In this document: positions 49,801-57,356 of the stretch, one piece after another
Numbering within the stretch: the stretch's first letter is position 1
Layout of the letters: every line of letters starts with the position of its first letter
Source of the DNA: Kaistia adipata DSM 17808
Lineage (GTDB): Bacteria; Pseudomonadota; Alphaproteobacteria; Rhizobiales; Kaistiaceae
NCBI RefSeq assembly: GCF_000423225.1
Contig: NZ_KE383992.1
Span: 126,971-190,970 of the forward strand
Length of the DNA: 64,000 nt
Direction: 5' to 3'
The notes under the pieces: generated by a model
Databases searched by the model: none
The model's input: the letters and a program-made list of their open reading frames with translations, nothing else
What the model was told of the DNA's origin: nothing
Made by a program: the position numbers and the translations under genes

Positions 49801-50195
49801 GGAAGGATCAAGTCACGATTGTCCCAGAGACGACCGACGCCTCCGACTACTGGCTAGCAGCCGACGTGTTTTGCTTCACCTCAAGAATGGAAAGCTATCC
49901 ACGCGTGATCCTTGAAGCGATGGACGCGGGCTTACCCATTGTGACAACTCCCGTTTTCGGCGTAGTCGAGCAGGTCCGGGAGGATGAAAATGCGCTTTTC
50001 TACGCTAGCGGTGATATCGCGAAGTTAGGGTCCCAGCTCGCCGTCCTGATCGCAGACGATGAGCGGCGTGCGCAGATGGCGAATGCCTCCAACGCCGTGC
50101 TGCGATCCCTCAATTCGCACGAGGAATTGTTGGAGAGCTACGCCGAAATCTTCAGCGCCGCAAGGGAAAGCAACGTCCCAATGCCTAGCGCCTAG
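46896..50195 (+). CDS. Large trimodular glycosyltransferase (GT2-GT2-GT4)
   Basis: 1099 residues from the ATG at 46896. An N-terminal region (about 25-75) has YFDSKWYTETYEDVRLAG and HYYFHGAAEGREPGP, a domain often preceding polysaccharide glycosyltransferases. GT2 module 1 starts near residue 178 (ISIVMPVYNPP) with acidic motif DND at 267-269. GT2 module 2 starts near 438 (VAIVIPTYNS) with NDD at 526-528. The GT4 module starts near 711 (VSVLVVSHNLNLAGAPN) and has the donor-site motif ESYPRVILEAMDAGLP from 999. No signal or transmembrane segment is seen. It probably builds a surface glycan. Codon use is AT-richer than the chromosome, pointing to transfer. It is the only complete large gene of the island. 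Confidence 0.9.
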   Translation: MPNSESELSRLSTLIYRMLPRIRQRREVSKIRGSVYFDSKWYTETYEDVRLAGTDPARHYYFHGAAEGREPGPEFRSHRYFEAFPAAYGSNPLLHCVVSGNERAFLSARTAPRRPHQLAAINTALASPPKSREALDSIQSTPILVEPLVAWQVYNAPTSRRSELIRRALDDRAPKLTGISIVMPVYNPPIFALQEAVESVLSQSFQDWELLIADDCSTEPEVREYLESLERLDERIKVRFRSVNGHISAATNDASEMATKEYITFLDNDDRLAPDALAILALFLANSQHTSVFYSDDAVISDTNHYSRVKFKPGWSPELLLSFCYISHLKGMKLSLYRKIGGCRTGYEGSQDHDLFLRATELAEDVLHIPHVLYERRPLPGSTAISGNAKPYSFDAGIRAVQDAFQRRKAICSVRRPDWAVKAGAGVYEPIFPDDGPSVAIVIPTYNSWRLLNRLLTSMNITKYRNYKVYIADNESNDADTLGYLKSLSEKFSVIRVTRKNGVFNFANINNVMADRCSEDYLLFLNDDTEVIQENWLSQLVGWAQIYGVGVVGARLLFSESRIQHGGISVAGPLSEGLTLFRGLAHQHPYIDPRVARNTMAVTAACMLTSRHLFKALGGFDETSFAVAYNDVDYCLRVRNAGYRCVYAGEAALLHHEGTTRGKRNSIHEISAMRDALRHQKDPYISPHLHLSAGRLELKPTVVPVASETPVSVLVVSHNLNLAGAPNSQAEIVIGLKRKGRVLPVVVSPEDGPLRAKYEAEGIQVVILDEHPVALRAKLTPELFFLRIGRQLTKLGVARFQVVYANTAEAFWAIQLARMAGVPSVWNIRESEPWETYYDGFRSTMRDLAIDTFAIPYRVVFVANSTRRSWTPVDRLGNFVVIQNALPKSSNDKTPARRASARQRLGIDDNQVMILNLGTICSRKNQREMIEGIDFIADAQRARCRVFLVGARQDAYAESLRQLIATKPWKDQVTIVPETTDASDYWLAADVFCFTSRMESYPRVILEAMDAGLPIVTTPVFGVVEQVREDENALFYASGDIAKLGSQLAVLIADDERRAQMANASNAVLRSLNSHEELLESYAEIFSAARESNVPMPSA

Positions 50196-50252
50196 ATTGC
50201 CGCGGGCGTGCGAGTCCGTCGTCGACCGGGCGGTCGGAAACAGCATAGAGGT

Positions 50253-50321
50253 GGCTCTCTAGTGGAGCCGCCTTTTCAGTTTTCAAAGCTCCGATTTCCT
50301 GATCGCCGCCTCAAGTTCCAG
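50253..50321. repeat. Diverged 69-bp repeat, right copy
   Basis: Counterpart of 46704-46772, about two-thirds identical by eye. Apart from this, the 278 bases between the glycosyltransferase stop and the DUF982-like gene (50196-50473) show nothing I can support. Confidence 0.45.
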
Positions 50322-50473
50322 GGCGGCCGCACAACCGACCTCAAGCCCTCAGGTCAAGAATACTTATAAATCCGGAATATTCTCCAAGAAACCTCTGAAG
50401 GCTCTTCTTACGCCTCCCCGATGCGGAAACCGACTCCAGATCAGCATGAGAGTGTCGTCGAGCCGAGCAAGCC

Positions 50474-50740
50474 TCACCCCAACCGCATCACCTTCGCGAT
50501 CAGCCCCTGCCACATCCAAGCGACGCCCGCGCCGACGAAGCTGCCAGCGATCCCAGCCACGAAGAGCGCGCCGACGCCTCGCCGCTTCCAGATCCGGACC
50601 TCGGCCGGCGCTCGCCCCTCCCAGGCGTCGAGGCAAACCTGCCGCGCCGCCCAATGCACCTCGGTATCCCCGAACGCCGGCGGCCATCGTTCCAACAGCC
50701 ATTCCGCCGCGCGCTCGACATCACCGATCGCTCGCCGCAT
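50474..50740 (-). CDS. DUF982-like small protein with C-terminal membrane helix
   Basis: 88 residues from the ATG at 50740, preceded by GGGAGGGAA. The N-terminal part (DVERAAEWLLERWP, HWAARQVCLDAWEG) matches the pattern of DUF982, short proteins abundant in Hyphomicrobiales. A hydrophobic segment near residues 60-80 (GALFVAGIAGSFVGAGVAW) is added at the end. A longer reading frame upstream was rejected. It lies in the genomic island on the opposite strand to its neighbours. Function unknown. Confidence 0.65.
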   Translation of the reverse strand: MRRAIGDVERAAEWLLERWPPAFGDTEVHWAARQVCLDAWEGRAPAEVRIWKRRGVGALFVAGIAGSFVGAGVAWMWQGLIAKVMRLG

Positions 50741-50813
50741 ACTAGTTCCCTCCCAGATCTGCACAGGCTCGAAACGGTGCAACATCCGCTGGAAAGTAGC
50801 GCGAGACGGCGTC

Positions 50814-51083
50814 ATGGCCACTGAATTGCACGTCGCTGAGGCCGCGAGAGGCGCTGCGGCCGTCGGCAAGCTGTATCTGGTCGAGTAGGAGGTCGCCCAG
50901 CGCGTCGGCGTCTCGGAAAAGACATGGCGCCGCCTCGCGCCGGTGCTCGAGCGCGACGGACTGCCCCGGAAAGACGCACTGATCGGCAAGCGCTACCGGC
51001 CGGCCGTGCGCGCCTGGCTGGACAGGTGCCATGCGATTCATGGCACTATCTCCGCGTCCGCCCAGGACGGAGAAGAGAATTAG
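50814..51083 (+). pseudogene. Island helix-turn-helix protein gene, interrupted by an in-frame TAG
   Basis: Reading from the ATG at 50814 gives 24 residues ending LYLVE, then TAG at 50886-50888. In the same frame the sequence continues EVAQRVGVSEKTWRRLAPVLERDG and KRYRPAVRAWLDR to a stop at 51081. Joined, this is the 90-residue helix-turn-helix protein often found just before integrases of alphaproteobacterial islands (excisionase-like). No alternative start lies between the TAG and the helix. It ends 3 bp before the integrase remnant. Confidence 0.7.
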
Positions 51084-51085
51084 GG

Positions 51086-52032
51086 ATGATGGAAACTGTC
51101 GATGCGCCGGGCCTCAAGTGGCGCCAGCACGCGGATGGCGTTCGGGTGCCCTATTGGGTCGCCCGTGGCGACATCGCCAAACGCGGATACGAACCGAAGA
51201 CGGCTCGCCTGCACTATGGACCCGACGACCTCGAGGCCGCCCCAAGGAGGAGGGCGAACCCGAGCAGCTGCGCTCGGCTCACGGACTGATGACCATGCTG
51301 CGCATGGTGATCAACTTCGGCGTTCTGGCAGAGGTGCCGGAATGCGATCGGCTGGCAGCAATTCTTGCCAAGGCACGTTTCCAGGTGCCAAAGCTGAGAA
51401 AGCAGACGCCGAGCCTCGACCAGGTGCAGGCCATCATCGCGGCAGCACACGAGGCCGGGGCGCATTCCATCGCCTTCGGCCAGGCGCTGCAGTTCGAAGG
51501 CATGTTCCGCCAGTCGAGCGTAACGGGTCAGTGGGAGCCGGACGAGAACGCAACCGGCGGGATCCGCATGAACGGCAAGCGCTGGACGGATGGCCTTACA
51601 TGGGCGCATCTCGACAGCCAGGGCCTGATCGACTTCGCGACGCCGAAGACTGGCCGCGAGATGAAGATCGATACGACGCTCTACCCCCTCATCGCGGCCG
51701 AGATCGCCCGCGTGCGGACGGAGGATCGGATCGGGCCGATGATCATCGACGAGCGCTCAGGGCTGCCCTACTCCGAAAAGGAGTACAGCAAGCGCTGGCG
51801 CAAGATCGCAACTGCAGCCGGCGTCCCGAAGGAAGTCTGGAACAGGGATAGCTGCGCAGGCGGCATCACCAAAGTACGGGATGCGGGCGCTGCCGTGGAA
51901 GATGTGTCGAAGCATGCGGCGAATTCCGACCCGACAGTCACGTCGAGGGTCTACGATCGCGGCGAGCTGGAATCATCGCGCCGGGTCGCAACCAAGCGAA
52001 AGGAGCACCGGGAACGCGTGGGGAACGGGTGA
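51086..52032 (+). pseudogene. Tyrosine recombinase (integrase), internally deleted and frameshifted
   Basis: The N-terminal piece (from ATG 51086, APGLKWRQHADG, PYWVARGDIAKRGY) runs to LEAAP near 51243. The frame then changes and resumes as catalytic domain from AHGLMTMLRMVINFG. About 100 residues expected between these parts, the DNA-core-binding domain, are missing. In the catalytic domain FRQSSVTGQWEP and PKTGREM survive and the end SRVYDR keeps a Tyr, but DSCAGGIT has Cys where relatives have Arg (DSRAGG). The enzyme is almost certainly inactive. It abuts tRNA-Arg, its former target. Confidence 0.8.
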
Positions 52033-52095
52033 TGGGGAACGCATAGGGAACGCGCTTCAGAGCGGCTTCGGTCAAGCCGTTGAATTTTCGAAGGA

Positions 52096-52127
52096 AAATG
52101 GCGCGCCCGAAAGGATTCGAACCTCTG
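52096..52127. repeat. Right attachment repeat (3' end of tRNA-Arg)
   Basis: 32 bases identical to 46657-46688. The integrated element restored the tRNA 3' end here, as is usual for integrases of this kind. Confidence 0.9.
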
Positions 52128-52175
52128 ACCCCCAGATTCGTAGTCTGGTGCTCTATCCAGCTGAGCTACGGGCGC
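52099..52175 (-). tRNA. tRNA-Arg (anticodon ACG)
   Basis: A 77-nt cloverleaf on the minus strand: acceptor GCGCCCG/CGGGCGC, D-arm AGCTCAGC.GGATAGAGC, anticodon arm CCAGA/TCTGG with loop CTACGAA (anticodon ACG), T-arm GGTTCGAATCC, discriminator G and an encoded CCA. The 3' end doubles as the right attachment site of the island. Confidence 0.95.
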
Positions 52176-52315
52176 CTGCCGATTTTCGACGCCGGGGAGC
52201 AACACTCCGGGGCGCCGTGCCGACCATCAGGTCGTCGACGAGGGGATTGCTACAGCCTCGTTCCGACGAATGCAAGCGGCGATTTTCACGATCCTGTGGG
52301 GAAAATTTGGAACCC

Positions 52316-53836
52316 CTAGCCAACCCTGGCGCGGGCGGCGAGATCCAGGGCGATCGGCCGGTCGGGTATGGTGATCTCGAAAACCGCTCCCGGCGCGCGC
52401 TGGTCGACCAGCCCGATCGTGCCGCCATGCGCCCGCACGATCTCCGCCGCGATGGCCAGACCGAGCCCCGTCCCCCCCGGTCGAACGCCCCCCTGGAACG
52501 CTTGAAACAGATGCTCGCGCGCCTTGACCGAGACGCCGGGTCCCGTGTCGCCGACCCGGATCGACACGACCGATCCCTCGCGGCGCGCCTCGATCCAGAG
52601 CCGGCGGACCACGGCCGGATCGGCCTCGCCTTCCATCGCCTGAACGGCGTTACGGCAGAGATTGAGCACGACGCGAAACAGTTGCTCGGGATCGGCATCG
52701 ACCTCGAAACCCGACGCCACCCGGCTCTCGAAACGGATGTCGGGATGATTGTCGAGCCCGAGCACCTCGGCGGCGTCGTGCACGACCCGCGCCAGTGCGA
52801 CCAGACGCCGCTGCGGCTCGCGCTCGCGCGCCCGGCCATAGGTGAGGGTCGACTGGCAATACTCGATGGCCCGCCCGAGCGCGGCGATCAGCTTGGGCGC
52901 GAACCGCTGGACGGCGGGATCGGGCAAGGCCGCGATCCGGTCCGAAAACAGCTGCGCCGAGGCGAGCAGATTGCGCAGGTCGTGATTGACCTTCGAAACG
53001 GCGAGCCCGAGATCGGCGAGATGGCGCTTCTGCGCCAGCGTCTCGGTCAGGTGCCCCTGCATCGCCGCCAGCTTGACCTCGGCAATGCCGATCTCGTCCG
53101 AACGTCCGCTCGGCTCGATGATCCGCGCCCGGTCCTCGGGGTCCTCCGAATAGAGCACCATGGCCTGAGCCAGCCGCCGCATCGGCCGGATCAGCATGCG
53201 CTGCAGGCTGACATAGATGAACACCGCCGTGAGAATCGAGATCACGGCGGAAATCACCAGCATGGCCCACGCGAAATTCAGCATCGCCGCCCGCAGCGGC
53301 CGGTCGCTGATCACCAGCTCGAGGCTCTGCCCGCCGACTTCCGGGCCGATGACGCGCAGCGTGCGCGGCTGCCAGGCCAGCAGCGTCGCGATGGCCGCGG
53401 CGGCGGAGCCGATCAGATCGGTATGGCGGAGGTCCGCGATCTCGTCGACGCTCGGCGGCATCTCGTTCGTCGCCAGCAGTCGCGTCACGTCGCCGGTGCG
53501 CAGCACGATCGCCGTCGCGCCGACCGATGCGAGCAGTTCGTCCTGCACCGCGCGCGGCACGTCACTCCAGGCCGACGACCCGAGCAGGACACTCGCCGCC
53601 TCGGCCGTCGCCAGCCGCTCCTCCAGGAAGCTGACGCGGTAGCCGGAAATCGCAGGGACGAAGGCCGCCACCTCGCTGATCATCACGAAGACGACCGTGA
53701 GGCAGATCAGCTTGAGAGAAAGCCCGAAGCCATGGCCGCGCGGACGCACAGGCGTGACCTCCGGAACCGCGGCCTGCTCGATCGTGCCGCCGTCTCCCGC
53801 TCCGACGTTGATGCCCGTCACACTGCCGTCGTTCAA
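52316..53836 (-). CDS. Sensor histidine kinase
   Basis: 506 residues from a TTG at 53836 preceded by AAGGAGCG; no closer ATG fits. Two membrane helices (about residues 39-60 and 205-230) bound a periplasmic sensor region. A HAMP-like linker follows, then a HisKA-like helix pair with the phospho-accepting His in VNHDLRN. The ATPase domain has NLCRNAVQAM, GDTGPGV and GGTGLGLAIA. No response regulator gene is adjacent, so it is an orphan kinase here. It lies between tRNA-Arg and the rpmH promoter. Confidence 0.88.
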   Translation of the reverse strand: MNDGSVTGINVGAGDGGTIEQAAVPEVTPVRPRGHGFGLSLKLICLTVVFVMISEVAAFVPAISGYRVSFLEERLATAEAASVLLGSSAWSDVPRAVQDELLASVGATAIVLRTGDVTRLLATNEMPPSVDEIADLRHTDLIGSAAAAIATLLAWQPRTLRVIGPEVGGQSLELVISDRPLRAAMLNFAWAMLVISAVISILTAVFIYVSLQRMLIRPMRRLAQAMVLYSEDPEDRARIIEPSGRSDEIGIAEVKLAAMQGHLTETLAQKRHLADLGLAVSKVNHDLRNLLASAQLFSDRIAALPDPAVQRFAPKLIAALGRAIEYCQSTLTYGRAREREPQRRLVALARVVHDAAEVLGLDNHPDIRFESRVASGFEVDADPEQLFRVVLNLCRNAVQAMEGEADPAVVRRLWIEARREGSVVSIRVGDTGPGVSVKAREHLFQAFQGGVRPGGTGLGLAIAAEIVRAHGGTIGLVDQRAPGAVFEITIPDRPIALDLAARARVG

Positions 53837-53994
53837 TCGGCGCTCCTTCGTGGCCGATGACGGGGCATGATGCGCCAAGCCGACGCACCGCGTCAAACCA
53901 ACGCTTGCCCGGCGCGGCCAGTCCCCTCGCCGCCATCGCCGACACCCGCCGCCATTCGGCTCACGCGTCGGTTCACCAGCCGGCCGGAGTCGCG

Positions 53995-54023
53995 TTGACT
54001 TGGCCGGACCTTGTCCGTATAAG
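53995..54023 (+). promoter_or_regulatory. Sigma-70 promoter of rpmH-rnpA
   Basis: TTGACT (53995-54000) and TATAAG (54018-54023) are 17 bp apart, one mismatch each from consensus. The distance to rpmH leaves a leader of about 130 bases. Confidence 0.75.
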
Positions 54024-54159
54024 CCGGGCACACGAGAGCACGCTCCCCGTCATGCCTTGGCTCGGATTACCTGTCCGAACTGAAACACGCCGTCGGGAAG
54101 GCTCGCTCATCCGACGATTGACATTGAATTCGAGGGGCCGCCCCGGGCGGTGACGACGC

Positions 54160-54294
54160 ATGAAGCGCACCTATCAACCGAGCAAGCTCGTTCGCAGCCG
54201 CCGTCATGGCTTCCGCGCCCGCATGGCGACTGTCGGTGGCCGCAAGGTCATCGCTGCCCGCCGCGCCCAGGGCCGCAAGAAGCTCACTGCCTAA
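54160..54294 (+). CDS. rpmH: 50S ribosomal protein L34
   Basis: 44 residues beginning [20 protein letters not shown] and ending GRKKLTA, a complete L34. It is a structural protein of the large ribosomal subunit. It is first in the conserved rpmH-rnpA-yidC order and was too short for routine reading-frame detection. Confidence 0.98.
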   Translation: MKRTYQPSKLVRSRRHGFRARMATVGGRKVIAARRAQGRKKLTA

Positions 54295-54335
54295 TTCGGC
54301 AGGGGATGGCCGGCCGGCGCCCGGAAAGGCTTCCC

Positions 54336-54779
54336 ATGGATCAGATGAAGACCATGGATCGTCTCAAGAAACGCGCCGAATTTCTCGCCGTCGCCGGAGG
54401 GGCTCGTGCCTCCCGGCGCGGTTTTGTGTTGCAGAAGCGCGATCCCGACGCGGATGCACCGGACCGTGCCGCGCGCATCGGCTACACGGTCACGAAGAAG
54501 ATGGGCAATTCGCCCGAGCGCAATCGGATCCGGCGCCGACTGAAGGCGGCGATCCACCTCGCCGGTGGCGCGCACGCCGCCGCGGCGACGGATTATGTGC
54601 TTGTCGGCCGCCGCGCCGCTCTGTCGCAGCCCTTCGAACTTCTCGTGGCGGACCTTATTTCCGGCTTCGACGCCCTGCAGCGTCCCGCCGCCGGCGCGCG
54701 CCGGTCCGAGCGTGGCAAGGAACAGCCCGGCAACCGGGCCAAGCGACCTCACCCGAAAGACGTGAACGATGACCGATAA
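54336..54779 (+). CDS. rnpA: Ribonuclease P protein component
   Basis: 147 residues. The RNase P basic motif NSPERNRIRRRLKAAIH follows the GYTVTKKMG strand, both diagnostic. A basic, disordered tail of about 30 residues is typical of alphaproteobacterial RnpA. The ATG at 54336 has GGAAAGG upstream; internal ATGs at 54345 and 54354 are possible. The protein binds the RNase P RNA for 5' processing of tRNA. Its end overlaps yidC by 11 bp. Confidence 0.93.
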   Translation: MDQMKTMDRLKKRAEFLAVAGGARASRRGFVLQKRDPDADAPDRAARIGYTVTKKMGNSPERNRIRRRLKAAIHLAGGAHAAAATDYVLVGRRAALSQPFELLVADLISGFDALQRPAAGARRSERGKEQPGNRAKRPHPKDVNDDR

Positions 54780-56592
54780 CCGCAATCTGATCCTAGCCGT
54801 CGTCCTGTCCGTGGCGGTGGTTTTCGGATGGCAGTATTTCGTCGCTGGCCCGAAGCTCGAGCAGGCCAGCCGGATTGCGCAGGAACAGCAGCAGGCCTCT
54901 CACGAGGCCGCCTCGGCCGCCGCCGATGCCGCCGCGCCCGGCACGAGCGCGACGCCGGGCACTCCGGCCCAGGCCGCGCCCGGCGCGATCCTGACGCGCG
55001 AGGCGGCGCTCGCCACCACGCCGCGCGTGCCCATCGACACGAAGTCGGTCACCGGCTCGATCAACCTGAAGGGCGCCCGGCTCGACGACCTGCATCTCGA
55101 CGGCTTCCGCGAGACGGTCGAGCCCAACAGCCCCACCATCATCCTGCTCTCGCCCTCCAACGCCCCGAACGGCTATTTCGGCGAGTTCGGCTGGGTCGGC
55201 CAGGCGGGAACCGCGGTTCCCGGCCCCGACACGCTCTGGACGGCCCCCGAAGGCGCCAAGCTCACGGTCGAGACGCCGGTGGTGCTCACCTGGGACAACG
55301 GCGCCGGCCTGACCTTCACCCGCACGATCTCGGTCGATCCCGAGTTCATGTTCACCGTCAAGGACGAGGTCGCCAACGCGACCGGCGCCCCGGTCACGAT
55401 CTCGCCCTATGGTCGCGTCACGCGCCTCGGCGAGCCGCATGTCGCGGGCTACTACATCCTGCATGAGGGACCGCTCGGCGTTCTCGGCGACAACGGCCTG
55501 CAGGAATTCACCTACAAGCACCTGCGCGAGGACGGCCCCGCCACCTTCGCCGGCGTTTCGACCGGCTGGCTCGGCATCACCGACAAGTACTGGGCCGCCG
55601 CCGTCGTGCCGCGCGACACCAAGACCTTCGACGCCAGCTTCGCCCATGTCGGCGGCGCCAACCCGCTCTACCAGGCCGACTTCAAGAGCGCGCCGGTCAC
55701 GATCGCGCCGGGCGGCACCGCGACCGCCGAGAACCTGATGTTCGCCGGCGCCAAGCAGGTCAACGTCATCCAGCACTACCAGGACAGCCTCAAGATCGAC
55801 CGCTTCGATCTCCTGATCGACTGGGGCATGTTCTACTTCTTCACCAAGCCGTTGTTCTACCTGCTCGACTGGTTCTACCGTCTGGTCGGCAATTTCGGCG
55901 TCGCCATCCTGCTGGTGACGGTCGTCGTCAAGGCCGTGTTCTTCCCGCTCGCGAACAAGTCGTACAAGTCGATGAGCGCGATGAAGAAGGTGCAGCCGGA
56001 GATGCAGGCGATCCGCGAGCGGTTCGCCGACGACAAGGTGAAGCAGCAGCAGGAGCTGATGGCGCTCTACAAGAAGGAAAAGATCAATCCGCTCGCCGGC
56101 TGCTGGCCGGTGCTGATCCAGATCCCCGTCTTCTTCTCGCTCTACAAGGTCATCTTCGTCACCATCGAGATGCGGCACGCGCCGTTCTTCGGCTGGATTC
56201 GCGACCTCTCCGCACCCGATCCGACCTCGATCTTCAACCTGTTCGGCCTGATCCCGTGGACCGTGCCGGCCATGCTGCTCATCGGTGTCTGGCCGCTGAT
56301 CATGGGCGTCACGATGTGGGTGCAGATGCGCCTCAACCCGGCGCCGACCGACCCGGCCCAGCAGGTTATCTTCAACTGGATGCCGGTGATCTTCACCTTC
56401 ATGCTCGGCACGTTCCCGGCCGGCCTGGTGATCTACTGGGCCTGGAACAACACGCTGTCGATCATCCAGCAATATGTGATCATGCGGCGCCAGGGCGTCG
56501 ACGTGAACCTGCTCGGCAACATCCTGTCGAGCTTCAAGAAGAAGCCGAAGGACAGCGGCAAGCCGTCCGAACCCACCAAGGCAAAGAGCTGA
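54769..56592 (+). CDS. yidC: Membrane protein insertase YidC
   Basis: 607 residues, the long Gram-negative form. TM1 is at residues 6-24 (LILAVVLSVAVVFGWQYF). An Ala/Pro-rich linker and a large periplasmic beta-sandwich (to about 350) come next. The conserved C-terminal insertase core has FGVAILLVTVVVKAVFFPL, PEMQAIRERFADDKVKQQQE, the Cys-containing NPLAGCWPVLIQIPVFFSLY and the last helices. It inserts proteins into the inner membrane with or without SecYEG. Confidence 0.98.
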   Translation: MTDNRNLILAVVLSVAVVFGWQYFVAGPKLEQASRIAQEQQQASHEAASAAADAAAPGTSATPGTPAQAAPGAILTREAALATTPRVPIDTKSVTGSINLKGARLDDLHLDGFRETVEPNSPTIILLSPSNAPNGYFGEFGWVGQAGTAVPGPDTLWTAPEGAKLTVETPVVLTWDNGAGLTFTRTISVDPEFMFTVKDEVANATGAPVTISPYGRVTRLGEPHVAGYYILHEGPLGVLGDNGLQEFTYKHLREDGPATFAGVSTGWLGITDKYWAAAVVPRDTKTFDASFAHVGGANPLYQADFKSAPVTIAPGGTATAENLMFAGAKQVNVIQHYQDSLKIDRFDLLIDWGMFYFFTKPLFYLLDWFYRLVGNFGVAILLVTVVVKAVFFPLANKSYKSMSAMKKVQPEMQAIRERFADDKVKQQQELMALYKKEKINPLAGCWPVLIQIPVFFSLYKVIFVTIEMRHAPFFGWIRDLSAPDPTSIFNLFGLIPWTVPAMLLIGVWPLIMGVTMWVQMRLNPAPTDPAQQVIFNWMPVIFTFMLGTFPAGLVIYWAWNNTLSIIQQYVIMRRQGVDVNLLGNILSSFKKKPKDSGKPSEPTKAKS

Positions 56593-56613
56593 GGCTCGCA
56601 ACGAGGCTGAGCC

Positions 56614-57255
56614 ATGCCCGAAATCGACCAGGAAGAGATCGACCGCCTCGAGCGCGGCCGGCTCTTCTTCGCCAAGCCCTGGGACTTCGTGATGAGCGTC
56701 CCGTCGATCGAGATCCTGCCGCCGATCGGTCCGGCCGAGATCGCCTTCTCCGGCCGCTCGAACGTCGGCAAGTCATCGCTGATCAACGCGCTGACCAACC
56801 GTATCGGGCTGGCGCGCACCTCGAACACGCCGGGCCGCACCCAGGAGCTGAACTTCTTCACCTCCAACAGCGGCCTGTCGATCGTCGACATGCCGGGCTA
56901 CGGCTATGCCGAGGCGCCGAAGAAGCTCGTCGATGCGTGGAACCGGCTGATCAAGGACTATCTGCGCGGCCGGGTCAGCCTGCGTCGCGTGTATGTGCTG
57001 ATTGATTCGCGCCATGGGCTGAAGGCGAACGACAAGCTGACGCTCGACCTGCTCGACCAGACCGCGGTCTCGTACCAGATCGTGCTGACCAAGGTCGACA
57101 AGCTGAAGACCGGCGAACTGGCCAAGGTCCGCGCCGCGACGGAAGCGGCGATCGCCAAGCGTCCCGCCGCCTTCCCGACCATCATCGCCACCTCTTCCGA
57201 AACCGGCGAGGGCATGGATCTGCTCCGCGCCGAGATCGCCCAGCTCGCAAGCTGA
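56614..57255 (+). CDS. engB: Ribosome-biogenesis GTPase YsxC/EngB
   Basis: 213 residues. The G1 motif [10 protein letters not shown]2 TPGRTQ, G3 [10 protein letters not shown]4 TKVDK and G5 TSSETGEG are all intact. EngB assists late assembly of the 50S subunit and septation in many bacteria. It follows yidC by 21 bp, as in other Hyphomicrobiales. Confidence 0.97.
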   Translation: MPEIDQEEIDRLERGRLFFAKPWDFVMSVPSIEILPPIGPAEIAFSGRSNVGKSSLINALTNRIGLARTSNTPGRTQELNFFTSNSGLSIVDMPGYGYAEAPKKLVDAWNRLIKDYLRGRVSLRRVYVLIDSRHGLKANDKLTLDLLDQTAVSYQIVLTKVDKLKTGELAKVRAATEAAIAKRPAAFPTIIATSSETGEGMDLLRAEIAQLAS

Positions 57256-57356
57256 CGACCTTTTCGTCGGCCCGAGCGGCGAACCTATCGTCGTCATTGT
57301 TCCGCCACCCCAGAATCGCTATAGAGCCCTGCCTTTGAGCGGAGCGGAGATTTGAG

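Larger units (their letters stand above)
46657..52127. mobile_element. Genomic island integrated in tRNA-Arg(ACG)
   Basis: The 5.4-kb segment is bounded by a 32-bp perfect direct repeat of the tRNA-Arg 3' end. The intact tRNA is at the right end, next to a decayed integrase. Contents from left: a 69-bp repeat copy, a large glycosyltransferase gene with lower GC and different codon use, the second repeat copy, a DUF982-like gene, a broken helix-turn-helix gene and a broken tyrosine recombinase. The recombination genes look dead, so the island is probably fixed. Confidence 0.85.

Noticed and set aside
54793-56601. A 602-codon minus-strand frame opposite yidC
   Set aside because: Antisense shadow of an essential, well-conserved gene.
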